NCBI GenBank assembly: GCA_002261155.1
Contig: NKXN01000030.1
Span: 62,001 to 126,000 of the forward strand
Direction of reading: 5' to 3'
Source of the DNA: Bacillaceae bacterium SAS-127
Lineage (GTDB): Bacteria > Bacillota > Bacilli > Bacillales > Domibacillaceae
Length of the DNA: 64,000 bases
Position 1 is the stretch's first letter. Every line of letters begins with the position of its first letter. The position numbers and the translations under genes were made by a program. The notes beneath the pieces are model-generated. The model did not search any database and was not told where the DNA came from. It saw only the letters and a program-made list of their open reading frames with translations. Below are positions 1 through 7,380 of the stretch, piece after piece.

Positions 1-186
1 ATCTGGATCGATAAACACATTTTCCATCATTGACTCAGTTGGAGAAATATCACCATAAGATGAATTGGTGCCTTGGGACTTGGCGTTGGCTGTATGTGCA
101 TTATGCAAAGCATCCCCAATATTTAAGGAACCATTATTAGAAATGTTATTAATTTTTAAGCTATAAATGTTAATAACTGTTGGCAT
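1..186 (-). CDS. GerPA/GerPF-family spore germination protein (partial)
   Basis: The first 62 residues are present and the gene runs off the left edge. It begins MPTVINIYSLKINNIS, followed by a glycine/asparagine-rich stretch with an NIGDAL element. This is the layout of the small GerPA/GerPF proteins, which start MPxVxxxxKIxxIS and contain xGDxxxIxP. Those proteins sit in the spore coat and help germinants reach the inner-membrane receptors (established for the gerP operon). A strong ribosome site (ggagggg) lies 6 bases before the ATG. The C-terminus and any operon partners are outside the window, so I cannot say which GerP paralogue this is. Confidence 0.7.
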   Translation of the reverse strand, partial: MPTVINIYSLKINNISNNGSLNIGDALHNAHTANAKSQGTNSSYGDISPTESMMENVFIDPD

Positions 187-289
187 GATCGCTCCCCTCC
201 ATACCCTGATTGTCACTAATTTATGCAAAAAAGGGTGGAGGTATGACAGGTGCTGGTCTTCCGTTTTTATTTAAAATGGAGAAAAGTGG

Positions 290-318
290 TTGACATTTTT
301 ATTTATTTACGATAAATT
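290..318 (+). promoter_or_regulatory. sigma-A promoter of the sodA-like gene
   Basis: A perfect -35 TTGACA (290-295) and a TAAATT -10 (313-318) are separated by 17 bases. They lie about 60 bases before the TTG start of the superoxide dismutase gene. Confidence 0.6.
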
Positions 319-377
319 TTGCATATGGTAAATTATTTTTACCTAAGTAAACTTTTTCTTGAGAGGAGGGGGCTAAG

Positions 378-1001
378 TTGTCTAGTTTTTTATTGCCGAA
401 ATTGCCCTATGATTATGATGAATTAGAGCCGTTTATTGATGGCCGAACGTTAGAAATTCACCACGGGAAGCATCATGCAACGTATGTGAACAATTTAAAT
501 CATGCGTTGGAAGGATATGAAGATTTACAAGAGAAATCTCTTGACTACTTGCTTTCACATCTATCAGAGCTTCCAAAAGAAATACGAACGGCTGTTAGAA
601 ACAACGGTGGAGGTCATTATAGTCATAGTCTATTTTGGGCGTTAATGAGTCCAAATGGAGGCGGTGAGCCCAATGGAGATATCGCCAAAGTGATTGATCA
701 TTATTTTAACTCGTATGATAATTTTAAGGACAAGCTATCACAAGCAGCGATATCAAGATTTGGCAGTGGTTATGGCTGGTTAGTGATGGACGGTGAAGAG
801 TTGTCTGTGATGAGTACAGCCAATCAGGACACACCGTTCATGGAAGGAAAGACGCCTTTGTTAGTAGTCGATGTGTGGGAGCATGCCTACTATTTGAAAT
901 ACCAAAATCGACGTCCAGAATTTGTAGCCAATTGGTGGAACACAGTTAATTGGGATGTAGTGAATGAATTGTACTTAAAAGCTAAGCGTCAAATTGCATA
1001 A
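378..1001 (+). CDS. sodA: superoxide dismutase, Mn type (SodA-like)
   Basis: Cytoplasmic enzyme converting superoxide to hydrogen peroxide and oxygen. The 207-residue length fits bacterial SodA. Metal ligands are visible as His28 (in IHHGKHHATY), His83 (GGGHYSHSLFW), and Asp165 and His169 in DVWEHAYY. Gly77/Gly78 and Gln150 (ANQDTP) match the Mn-type rather than the Fe-type signature. The start is TTG at 378, supported by gaggaggggg 7 bases upstream. It is monocistronic, with its own promoter and terminator. A second, longer superoxide dismutase (30306-31133) is encoded in the same window. Sequence differences from B. subtilis SodA, such as an IAKVIDHYFNSYDNF region, suggest a paralogue or a diverged orthologue. 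Whether it binds Mn only or is cambialistic cannot be read from sequence. Confidence 0.93.
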   Translation: MSSFLLPKLPYDYDELEPFIDGRTLEIHHGKHHATYVNNLNHALEGYEDLQEKSLDYLLSHLSELPKEIRTAVRNNGGGHYSHSLFWALMSPNGGGEPNGDIAKVIDHYFNSYDNFKDKLSQAAISRFGSGYGWLVMDGEELSVMSTANQDTPFMEGKTPLLVVDVWEHAYYLKYQNRRPEFVANWWNTVNWDVVNELYLKAKRQIA

Positions 1002-1024
1002 AGGTAATTGGAATGCCATAATAA

Positions 1025-1058
1025 CCTCCTGGGCCTGGTAACCTAGGAGGCTTTTTTT
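1025..1058 (+). terminator. rho-independent terminator of sodA
   Basis: Stem cctcct (1025-1030) pairs with aggagg (1045-1050), followed by a run of seven T. Confidence 0.75.
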
Positions 1059-1318
1059 ATGCGCTTAATCCCATTTTTGGAATGTACATAAAAAATTTTT
1101 CTGATATAATTAACAATGAAGATATGGTTTTTTAATGAAAGCGTTTTCAATCAGCCTTAATTATCTTATAAAGGAGCTGCTTCATATCGACGATAAATAG
1201 ATCAGTTACTGTCATAACTATATACTATAATAAATGCTGGTATTCGATTAGGGGAGAAAAGATAGGGTGAAAGGTTCATTTTCACCTTGTTGATAGCTAT
1301 TAGGAGGAGTCATTTAGT
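1059..1318 (+). other. long non-coding leader region before yerD
   Basis: This 260-base stretch holds no ORF. It contains two TATAAT-like -10 candidates (1105-1110 and 1226-1231) without convincing -35 boxes at 17 bases. It also holds a perfect cre site (1136-1149), a small inverted repeat ggtgaaa...tttcacc (1266-1286) and the yerD ribosome site taggagg. I recognise no known riboswitch in it. Confidence 0.4.
1136..1149. promoter_or_regulatory. catabolite responsive element (cre)
   Basis: TGAAAGCGTTTTCA fits the CcpA consensus TGWNANCGNTNWCA at every position. It lies 26 bases after the TATAAT at 1105-1110 and 170 bases before yerD. If that promoter is used, CcpA bound here would act as a roadblock and repress it (inference). 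Confidence 0.65.
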
Positions 1319-2929
1319 ATGTCTTTAGAAGGAATTTTTCTCATTGTTGTATCAATCATTTTATTGGCGATCCTTGTGCCATTAGTTATCTTTGCTTTTT
1401 TGTGGAGATCTGATCATAAGCAAAAGCAACATGCTATTTTACGTAATTTCCCAGTTTTAGGGAAGGCGCGTTATTTATTTGAAATTATTGGCCCGGAATT
1501 CCGGCAATATTTCTTTGATAATGATACCGAAAGTAAACCGTACTCACGTATGGATTTCTTAAATGTTGTATTGCCATCTAAATATTTAGAATATGTGATT
1601 CCATTTGGGTCTAAACGTGATTTTGATAAAGAAGGTTACTATATTCGAAATGCGATGTTTCCTAAGCAGAAAGCAGAGTTAGCTGTTGATAATGAGGAAG
1701 CGGTTTCAACAAAGAAATATATTATTGACAAACAGAGCGTTATCAATCGTAAAGAACATGCGGAAGAAGTATCAGCTGATCCATGGTTACTAAAAGAAGA
1801 AGATACGATTATTGTCGGTCCGAAGAGAAGGCAGCCTTTTTTCGTTCGTGGACAAATTGGTATGAGTGGAATGAGTTATGGTGCTCTCGGTGAGAATGCG
1901 ATTACAGCTTTATCTGAAGGATTAGGACTTGCACAAGGAACGTGGATGAATACTGGGGAAGGTGGAGTTTCTCCTTATCATTTACAAGGAAATACCGATA
2001 TTATTATGCAAATTGGTCCGGGGCTTTTCGGTGTGCGTGATACAGACGGGAATTTTTCTTGGGAGAAATTTAAAGAAAAAAGCGCGATTGAACAAATTAA
2101 AGCATTTGAATTGAAATTGGGCCAAGGAGCGAAAATTCGCGGCGGTCATATTGATGGGTCAAAAGTATCGCCAAATATTGCGGAAATTCGTGGGGTTGAA
2201 CCATATAAAACTGTTGATAGTCCAAACCGCTTCAATCAATTTAATGATCTACCATCTATGTTTGAATTTGTTGAGGAAATGCAGCAAGTAGGTGGGAAGC
2301 CGGTAGGAATTAAAATTGTTGTCGGTGCCTATGATGAGGTGGAACAATTAGCTAAATATATGAAGGAAACAGGAAAAAGCCCTGACTTTATCACTGTTGA
2401 TGGTGGTGAAGGTGGTACAGGTGCTACTTACCAAGAATTAGCTGATAGTGTTGGTTTACCGATTAAAAGTGCCCTCTCGTTGTTAGATAAAGCATTGCGT
2501 CAACATGGTGTGCGCGATCAAGTGAAGATCTTTGCTTCAGGCAAGCTGTTTACACCGGATCGTGTAGCTGTCGCTTTAGGGATGGGAGCGGATTTAGTAA
2601 GTATTGCGCGCGGATTTATGTTTGCTGTCGGTTGTATTAATGCTCAGCATTGTCACACGAATAAATGTCCGGTAGGTGTGGCAACGACAGATCCAGAATT
2701 ACAACGAGCTCTCGTTATTGACGAGAAAAAGTATCGTGTTGCTAACTATGTGATCGCTATGAGAAAAGGATTGTACAATATTTCTGCAGCTACAGGAATC
2801 GATAATCCAACACAGTTCTCTAAAGAACATATCGTTTTCAAAGATACTTATGGGCGTGTGACATCACTACAAGAAATTGTACAGGATGAAACGTCTGAAC
2901 GAACGAAAGAGCATTCTTTTGTAGGGTAA
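1319..2929 (+). CDS. yerD: FMN-binding glutamate synthase family protein (YerD-like)
   Basis: A 536-residue protein with one N-terminal membrane segment (about residues 4-29), then a glutamate-synthase alpha-subunit-like FMN barrel from about residue 150 to 490. Family features visible are GQIGMSGMSYGALG, the GGHIDGSKVSP loop, DGGEGGTGATY, and a cysteine cluster CINAQHCHTNKCPVG that in glutamate synthases binds a 3Fe-4S cluster. There is no glutaminase domain, so it is not a complete GOGAT. B. subtilis YerD has the same design and its reaction is not firmly established. The ATG is preceded by taggaggag. The gene stands alone between two terminators, and the cre site upstream suggests carbon catabolite control. 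Confidence 0.88.
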   Translation: MSLEGIFLIVVSIILLAILVPLVIFAFLWRSDHKQKQHAILRNFPVLGKARYLFEIIGPEFRQYFFDNDTESKPYSRMDFLNVVLPSKYLEYVIPFGSKRDFDKEGYYIRNAMFPKQKAELAVDNEEAVSTKKYIIDKQSVINRKEHAEEVSADPWLLKEEDTIIVGPKRRQPFFVRGQIGMSGMSYGALGENAITALSEGLGLAQGTWMNTGEGGVSPYHLQGNTDIIMQIGPGLFGVRDTDGNFSWEKFKEKSAIEQIKAFELKLGQGAKIRGGHIDGSKVSPNIAEIRGVEPYKTVDSPNRFNQFNDLPSMFEFVEEMQQVGGKPVGIKIVVGAYDEVEQLAKYMKETGKSPDFITVDGGEGGTGATYQELADSVGLPIKSALSLLDKALRQHGVRDQVKIFASGKLFTPDRVAVALGMGADLVSIARGFMFAVGCINAQHCHTNKCPVGVATTDPELQRALVIDEKKYRVANYVIAMRKGLYNISAATGIDNPTQFSKEHIVFKDTYGRVTSLQEIVQDETSERTKEHSFVG

Positions 2930-2950
2930 GAGACGATTAATCCTAGTTGA

Positions 2951-2990
2951 AAAATCCACGGAACGTATGAAAAGTTCTGTGGATTTTTTT
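2951..2990 (+). terminator. rho-independent terminator of yerD
   Basis: An aaaatccacggaac / gttctgtggatttt stem (one G-T pair) runs into a seven-T tail. Confidence 0.8.
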
Positions 2991-3022
2991 ATTATATAAA
3001 AAACAGAAAATTAAAACAAAAT

Positions 3023-3071
3023 TTGCTTTTTTAATGTATATATAGTATTTTTGATTAACTAATTGTTAATC
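3023..3071 (+). promoter_or_regulatory. promoter with palindromic operator for the nrtR-pncB operon
   Basis: TTGCTT (3023-3028) and TATTTT (3046-3051) are separated by 17 bases. Immediately after lies the perfect palindrome GATTAACTAATTGTTAATC (3053-3071; 7-base arms, 5-base centre). It would cover the transcription start, an ideal position for a repressor. The Nudix regulator encoded next is the natural candidate (inference). Confidence 0.55.
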
Positions 3072-3106
3072 ATTATTTCAGAGAGAAAGTATTGAGGTGG
3101 ATTGTT

Positions 3107-3904
3107 TTGTCAAATGAGTTTATCAGTGATCAAGAGGCACTGGAGGCATATGATATAAAAAAATATCGTACGCCCGATGGATATACGAGTGACATTGTGA
3201 TTTTCACGATTACTCGAAATGAACAGACGGCATTAAGATGTTCACTAAGTATTTTGTTAATTAAACGAGCGATGGAAAATGCGGAAGGTCAACCGAATAT
3301 AGAAGGGGGCAAATGGGCGCTTCCTGGAGGGTTTGTTGGGCCTCATGAAACCGCCTTCGAAGCGGCGCTGAGAGAGTTAGAAGAAGAAACAGGCATTCAA
3401 GGGATTCATTTAAAGCATTACGGAGTCTATGATAAAGAGGGAAGAGACCCTAGAGGATGGATGATTACGAATGCTCATTATGCGGTCGTGCCAGAGCATT
3501 TGCTTGCTGAGAGAAAAGCTGGTGATGATGCAGCGGATGTGCAATTATTTCACGTTCAAGAAGCGTTAGAATTACCGCTCGCTTTTGATCATAAAGAGAT
3601 CATTGAAGATGCCCTACGAATGATTCAAATAGATATGTTGCAAACAACTTTGGCAAAAGAATTTCTTCCGCAAGAGTTTACGCTGTCCGAATTGCGGAAT
3701 GTGCTTTTGAGCGTATCAGAAGAGATCGTCGATGAAGTCGTGAAATCGGAACCATTTTTTTGGAGAAAAGCACCGAGCCTTCCGTTTCTTGAACTCGTCA
3801 CATTAGAAAACGGTCAACCAAAGACAACACAAAGAAATTCGAAGTATAAAACGAAACTCTACCGCTTTAATGAATATGTACCGATTAAAAGTATTTATAA
3901 ATAA
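3107..3904 (+). CDS. Nudix-domain transcriptional regulator, NrtR-like
   Basis: A Nudix domain (about residues 20-160) is followed by a C-terminal winged-helix-like region (about 175-265) containing FTLSELRNVLLSV and ending in an FNEYVPIKSIYK tail. This two-domain plan is that of NrtR, the Nudix-related repressor of NAD metabolism genes, which senses ADP-ribose. The Nudix box is complete (GFVGPHETAFEAALRELEEE then TGI), so catalytic activity on ADP-ribose-like substrates may be retained. TTG at 3107 is chosen because gaggtgg ends 6 bases before it; an upstream TTG (3092) would overlap that ribosome site. It sits 31 bases upstream of pncB, which supports a role in NAD salvage. An ADP-ribose pyrophosphatase without DNA binding is the main alternative. 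Confidence 0.75.
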   Translation: MSNEFISDQEALEAYDIKKYRTPDGYTSDIVIFTITRNEQTALRCSLSILLIKRAMENAEGQPNIEGGKWALPGGFVGPHETAFEAALRELEEETGIQGIHLKHYGVYDKEGRDPRGWMITNAHYAVVPEHLLAERKAGDDAADVQLFHVQEALELPLAFDHKEIIEDALRMIQIDMLQTTLAKEFLPQEFTLSELRNVLLSVSEEIVDEVVKSEPFFWRKAPSLPFLELVTLENGQPKTTQRNSKYKTKLYRFNEYVPIKSIYK

Positions 3905-3935
3905 AAGGAACGATTTAAATTTGGAGGGTATAAAT

Positions 3936-5402
3936 ATGAGTAAAAGATACGAAGATGATGGGCTAGCATTACATACAGACTTATATCAAATTAATATGGC
4001 AGAAACGTATTGGAACGATGGCATTCACGACAAAAAAGCGGTATTTGAATTGTATTTCAGAAAGCTTCCATTTGGAAATGGCTATGCAGTTTTTGCTGGG
4101 TTAGAACGAATCGTAGACTACTTGCAAAATTTTAAGTTCACCGATAGTGATATTGACTATTTACGCAACGAGGTTGGTTATGAGGAAGACTTTCTCTCCT
4201 ACTTGCAACAGATGAGCTTCACTGGCACGATCTATTCTATGAAAGAAGGAGAACTTGTATTTGGAAACGAACCGATTCTGCGGGTAGAAGCTTCCCTTGC
4301 TGAGGCACAAATTATTGAAACAGCCTTGTTAAACATTGTGAATTACCAAACACTCATTGCGACGAAAGCATCGAGAATTAAACAAGTTGTTGGTGAAGAA
4401 ACAGCGATGGAATTTGGAAGTCGTCGTGCACAGGAAATGGACGCGGCCATTTGGGGGACGCGAGCTGCTTTTATCGGTGGTTTTGAAGGAACAAGCAATG
4501 TTAGAGCTGGGAAACTGTTTGGCATTCCGGTGTCAGGTACACATGCTCACGCTCTCGTTCAAACGTATAAAGATGAATATGTCGCTTTTCATAAGTATGC
4601 TGAACGCCATAAAAATTGCGTCTTTTTAGTGGATACATATGATACGTTGAAATCAGGAGTGCCGACCGCGATTAAAGTGGCGAAAGAATTAGGAGATCGC
4701 ATCAACTTTGTCGGTATTCGTTTAGATAGTGGAGATTTAGCTTATTTATCAAAAGAAGCGAGAAAAATGCTAGATGATGCAGGCTTCCCGCAAGCAAAAA
4801 TTATTGCCTCGAATGATCTTGATGAGTATACGATTATGAACTTAAAGGCAGAAGGAGCGCAAATCGATAGCTGGGGCATCGGAACGAAGCTGATCACTGC
4901 CTTTGACCAAGCCGCTCTAGGGGCTGTGTATAAACTCGTATCGATCAAAAATGAACAAGGAGAGATGGAGGATACGATCAAAATTTCTGGCAATCCAGAA
5001 AAAGTGACCACTCCTGGTTTGAAGCGAGTGTATCGCATCATTAATAAAGCAAATGGAAAAGCAGAAGGTGATTATATTGCGATGCAAGATGAGAACCCGC
5101 AGGAAGAAAAGCGGCTGAAAATGTTCCACCCTGTCCATACGTTCATCTCTAAATTTGTGACTAATTTTGAAGCGAAAGAGCTGCATGAACAAATCTTTGT
5201 TGATGGAGAATTTATTTATCAGTTGCCGGAAATTAAAGAGGTTCAACAATATGCGAAAGAAAACTTACAGCTTTTATGGAAAGAATATAAGCGTTCATTA
5301 AATCCGGAAGAATATCCCGTCGATTTAAGTCAAGCTTGCTGGGATAATAAAATGAAGAATATCGAGGAAGTTTGGCAAAAAGTTAAAAAGATGGATGTAT
5401 AA
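3936..5402 (+). CDS. pncB: nicotinate phosphoribosyltransferase
   Basis: It joins nicotinate and PRPP, with ATP hydrolysis, to give nicotinate mononucleotide, the entry step of the Preiss-Handler NAD salvage route. The 488-residue length matches B. subtilis YueK/PncB. Typical elements are HTDLYQINMAETYW near the N-terminus, EFGSRRAQ around residue 150, VSGTHAHALV around 190-205, the VDTYDTLKSG segment and GIRLDSGDLAYLS. ATG at 3936 has ggaggg at the right distance; an in-frame GTG/ATG further upstream would place the start inside the preceding gene. It is the last gene of the nrtR-like operon and ends at a very strong terminator. Confidence 0.95.
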   Translation: MSKRYEDDGLALHTDLYQINMAETYWNDGIHDKKAVFELYFRKLPFGNGYAVFAGLERIVDYLQNFKFTDSDIDYLRNEVGYEEDFLSYLQQMSFTGTIYSMKEGELVFGNEPILRVEASLAEAQIIETALLNIVNYQTLIATKASRIKQVVGEETAMEFGSRRAQEMDAAIWGTRAAFIGGFEGTSNVRAGKLFGIPVSGTHAHALVQTYKDEYVAFHKYAERHKNCVFLVDTYDTLKSGVPTAIKVAKELGDRINFVGIRLDSGDLAYLSKEARKMLDDAGFPQAKIIASNDLDEYTIMNLKAEGAQIDSWGIGTKLITAFDQAALGAVYKLVSIKNEQGEMEDTIKISGNPEKVTTPGLKRVYRIINKANGKAEGDYIAMQDENPQEEKRLKMFHPVHTFISKFVTNFEAKELHEQIFVDGEFIYQLPEIKEVQQYAKENLQLLWKEYKRSLNPEEYPVDLSQACWDNKMKNIEEVWQKVKKMDV

Positions 5403-5432
5403 ACCGATAGGAAAACTAACTATTACTTTTTA

Positions 5433-5476
5433 CACGATCCTTTTATCTACTTTTGATAAAAGGATCGTGTTTTTTT
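5433..5476 (+). terminator. rho-independent terminator of pncB
   Basis: A 16-base stem beginning cacgatccttttatc and closing gataaaaggatcgtg is followed by seven T. The complementary strand also carries short A/T tracts, so it could serve only the + strand well. Confidence 0.88.
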
Positions 5477-5496
5477 ATGGAGATTTGATGATTAAA

Positions 5497-5928
5497 TTAT
5501 TTATCGTTAGTAGCTTGCGTTGAAACTTGCCAAGTTATCCCGAATTTATCTGTTACTTGTCCGTATAATGGACTCCAGAACGTTTCTTGAAGAGGCATCA
5601 TAACTTGACCGTCTTCTTGTAGTTTTTCAAATACTTCTTTTGATTTTTCTACATCGTTGATCGAGACTGCTACTGTTACTTGCGATCCAATTTGATATGG
5701 TTGCCCTGGGAATGTATCTGATAGCATCAAATCTGTGTTACCAACTTTTAAATGTGCATTTAATATACGATTTTTTGCTTCAACAGGGACTGGATAATTT
5801 GGGTTCTCAGGCATGTCTCCAAAAGTTTGAAGGGTAAGAATTTTTGCGTCTAATGCATATTCATAAAACTTAACAGCCTCTTGTCCGTTACCATTTAAAA
5901 CTAAATAAGGATAAATCCCTGCGATCAT
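5497..5928 (-). CDS. VOC-family (PhnB/glyoxalase-like) protein
   Basis: A 143-residue protein with the repeated beta-alpha-beta-beta-beta fold of vicinal oxygen chelate proteins. It begins MIAGIYPYLVLNGNGQEAVK, contains FYEYAL (the FYxxAL element of PhnB-like members), and ends WSPLYGQVTDKFGITWQVS, which is typical of the PhnB-like group. No substrate can be deduced, since members act as dioxygenases, resistance proteins or binding proteins. ATG at 5928 is preferred over the in-frame GTG at 5937, because the GTG lies inside the ribosome site aagaggtg. It is a single gene on the minus strand between a strong terminator and the methionine gamma-lyase gene. Confidence 0.8.
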   Translation of the reverse strand: MIAGIYPYLVLNGNGQEAVKFYEYALDAKILTLQTFGDMPENPNYPVPVEAKNRILNAHLKVGNTDLMLSDTFPGQPYQIGSQVTVAVSINDVEKSKEVFEKLQEDGQVMMPLQETFWSPLYGQVTDKFGITWQVSTQATNDK

Positions 5929-6051
5929 ATTAGACACCTCTTTTTTTATTTTGTTGAAGAACTAGTGTTCGTGATTAACTTATCATAAATTATATACATG
6001 TGCAATGCTCTTATTGATCGTATAAAAACAGCAAGAGCGTTCTGTTTATTT

Positions 6052-6079
6052 TTGCGATATACTATAAAAGTAAGATAAT
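6052..6079 (+). promoter_or_regulatory. likely sigma-A promoter of megL
   Basis: TTGCGA (6052-6057) and GATAAT (6074-6079) with 16-base spacing, about 40 bases before the ATG. There is no S-box or T-box in the short leader. Confidence 0.4.
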
Positions 6080-6118
6080 TTAGAAAAGACAAACATCTTG
6101 GTGAAGGGGAGAAATATA

Positions 6119-7306
6119 ATGAATAAACGATATATGAATATGGAAACTTCAGTTATTCATGCGGGCTATGATGCCAAGGAGCATTTAGGTAGCTTGTCGA
6201 CACCGATTTTTCAAACCTCTACTTTTACCTTTGATAGCGCGGAGCAAGGGGAGAAGCGATTTGCGGGTGAAGAAGAAGGATATATTTATTCAAGACTAGG
6301 CAATCCGACAGTACGAGCGTTAGAGGAGCGGATTGCGGAGCTTGAAGGAGCGGAAGCGGGGCTTGCTTTTGGTTCAGGGATGGCAGCTGTGTCGGCAATT
6401 TTATTTTCCTTAACAAAAGCGGGAGATCATATTATATGTTCGCAAGGTATTTACGGTTGTACATTTGGTTTGTTGGAATTGATGAAAGAGAAATATGCGA
6501 TTGCTCATGATTTTTGTGAGATGGAGACAGAGGAGCAAATTCGCCAACTAATTCGACCCGAAACCGCTTGTATTTACATCGAAACGCCGATTAATCCTAC
6601 GATGAAGCTGATTGATTTAGAGATGGTAGCGAAAGTAGCAAAGGAAAAGGATATTCCAGTGGTCGTTGATAACACTTTCTCCTCTTCTTACTTACAACAG
6701 CCGCTACAATTTGGCTGTGACGTCGTGCTTCATAGTGCAACGAAATTTATTGGCGGTCATGGCGATGTCATTGCGGGTCTGGCGGCTGGAAAAAAAGCGT
6801 TTATGCAGCAAGTGGCGATGACGACATTAAAAGATATTGGTGGAGTGATTTCTCCATTTGATGCTTGGTTATTGTTAAGAGGAATGAAAACATTGCCTGT
6901 TCGAATGGATCGTCATTGTGAAAACGCGGCCTATATTGCTGAACAATTAAAGCAGCACTCCTTCGTGAAAAGGGTGTTCTATCCAGGGGACGCGGAAAGC
7001 AAAGATTACGTGATTATGAATAAACAAATGAAAGCTGGTGGAGGGTTAATTTCATTTGAAATTGATGGTAGTAAAGAAGAAGCTCAAGCTGTACTAAACA
7101 AGCTATCGCTCATTAAAATTGCTGTCAGCTTAGGAGATACAGAAACGCTAATTCAGCACCCGGCGACGATGACACATTCTAGTATACCGAAAGAAATTCG
7201 AGAACAAATGGGTATTACCGACCAACTCATCCGTCTGTCTGTCGGTCTTGAAGCGAAACAAGATATTTGGCAAGACCTTGAGCAAGCATTGACTAATAGA
7301 ATATAA
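6119..7306 (+). CDS. megL: methionine gamma-lyase
   Basis: PLP enzyme splitting methionine into methanethiol, 2-oxobutanoate and ammonia. The 395-residue protein belongs to the Cys/Met metabolism fold-type I family: YSRLGNPT near residue 60, SGMAAVSA, VVDNTFSS and the PLP lysine in HSATKFIGGHGD. The active-site cysteine of methionine gamma-lyases (Cys116 in the Pseudomonas enzyme) is present in GIYGCTFGL; cystathionine lyases and synthases usually lack it. The metI/metC paralogues in this window have YGGTYR there instead. ATG at 6119 follows aaggggag. Cystathionine gamma-lyase or homocysteine desulfhydrase activity remains possible. Confidence 0.85.
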   Translation: MNKRYMNMETSVIHAGYDAKEHLGSLSTPIFQTSTFTFDSAEQGEKRFAGEEEGYIYSRLGNPTVRALEERIAELEGAEAGLAFGSGMAAVSAILFSLTKAGDHIICSQGIYGCTFGLLELMKEKYAIAHDFCEMETEEQIRQLIRPETACIYIETPINPTMKLIDLEMVAKVAKEKDIPVVVDNTFSSSYLQQPLQFGCDVVLHSATKFIGGHGDVIAGLAAGKKAFMQQVAMTTLKDIGGVISPFDAWLLLRGMKTLPVRMDRHCENAAYIAEQLKQHSFVKRVFYPGDAESKDYVIMNKQMKAGGGLISFEIDGSKEEAQAVLNKLSLIKIAVSLGDTETLIQHPATMTHSSIPKEIREQMGITDQLIRLSVGLEAKQDIWQDLEQALTNRI

Positions 7307-7322
7307 TTCTATATTCAAGGAA

Positions 7323-7374
7323 AAGGGTGACTCAACAGCAGAAGAAATGATTGCTGTTACAGTCACCCTTTTAG
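7323..7374. terminator. bidirectional terminator between megL and the GGDEF gene
   Basis: aaaagggtgact and agtcaccctttt form a long stem with T/A tracts on both sides, between convergent genes. Confidence 0.7.
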
Positions 7375-7380
7375 GGGTAT

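Noticed and set aside
5931-5937. GTG start of the VOC gene at 5937
   Set aside because: The GTG is part of the ribosome site aagaggtg; ATG at 5928 has normal spacing.
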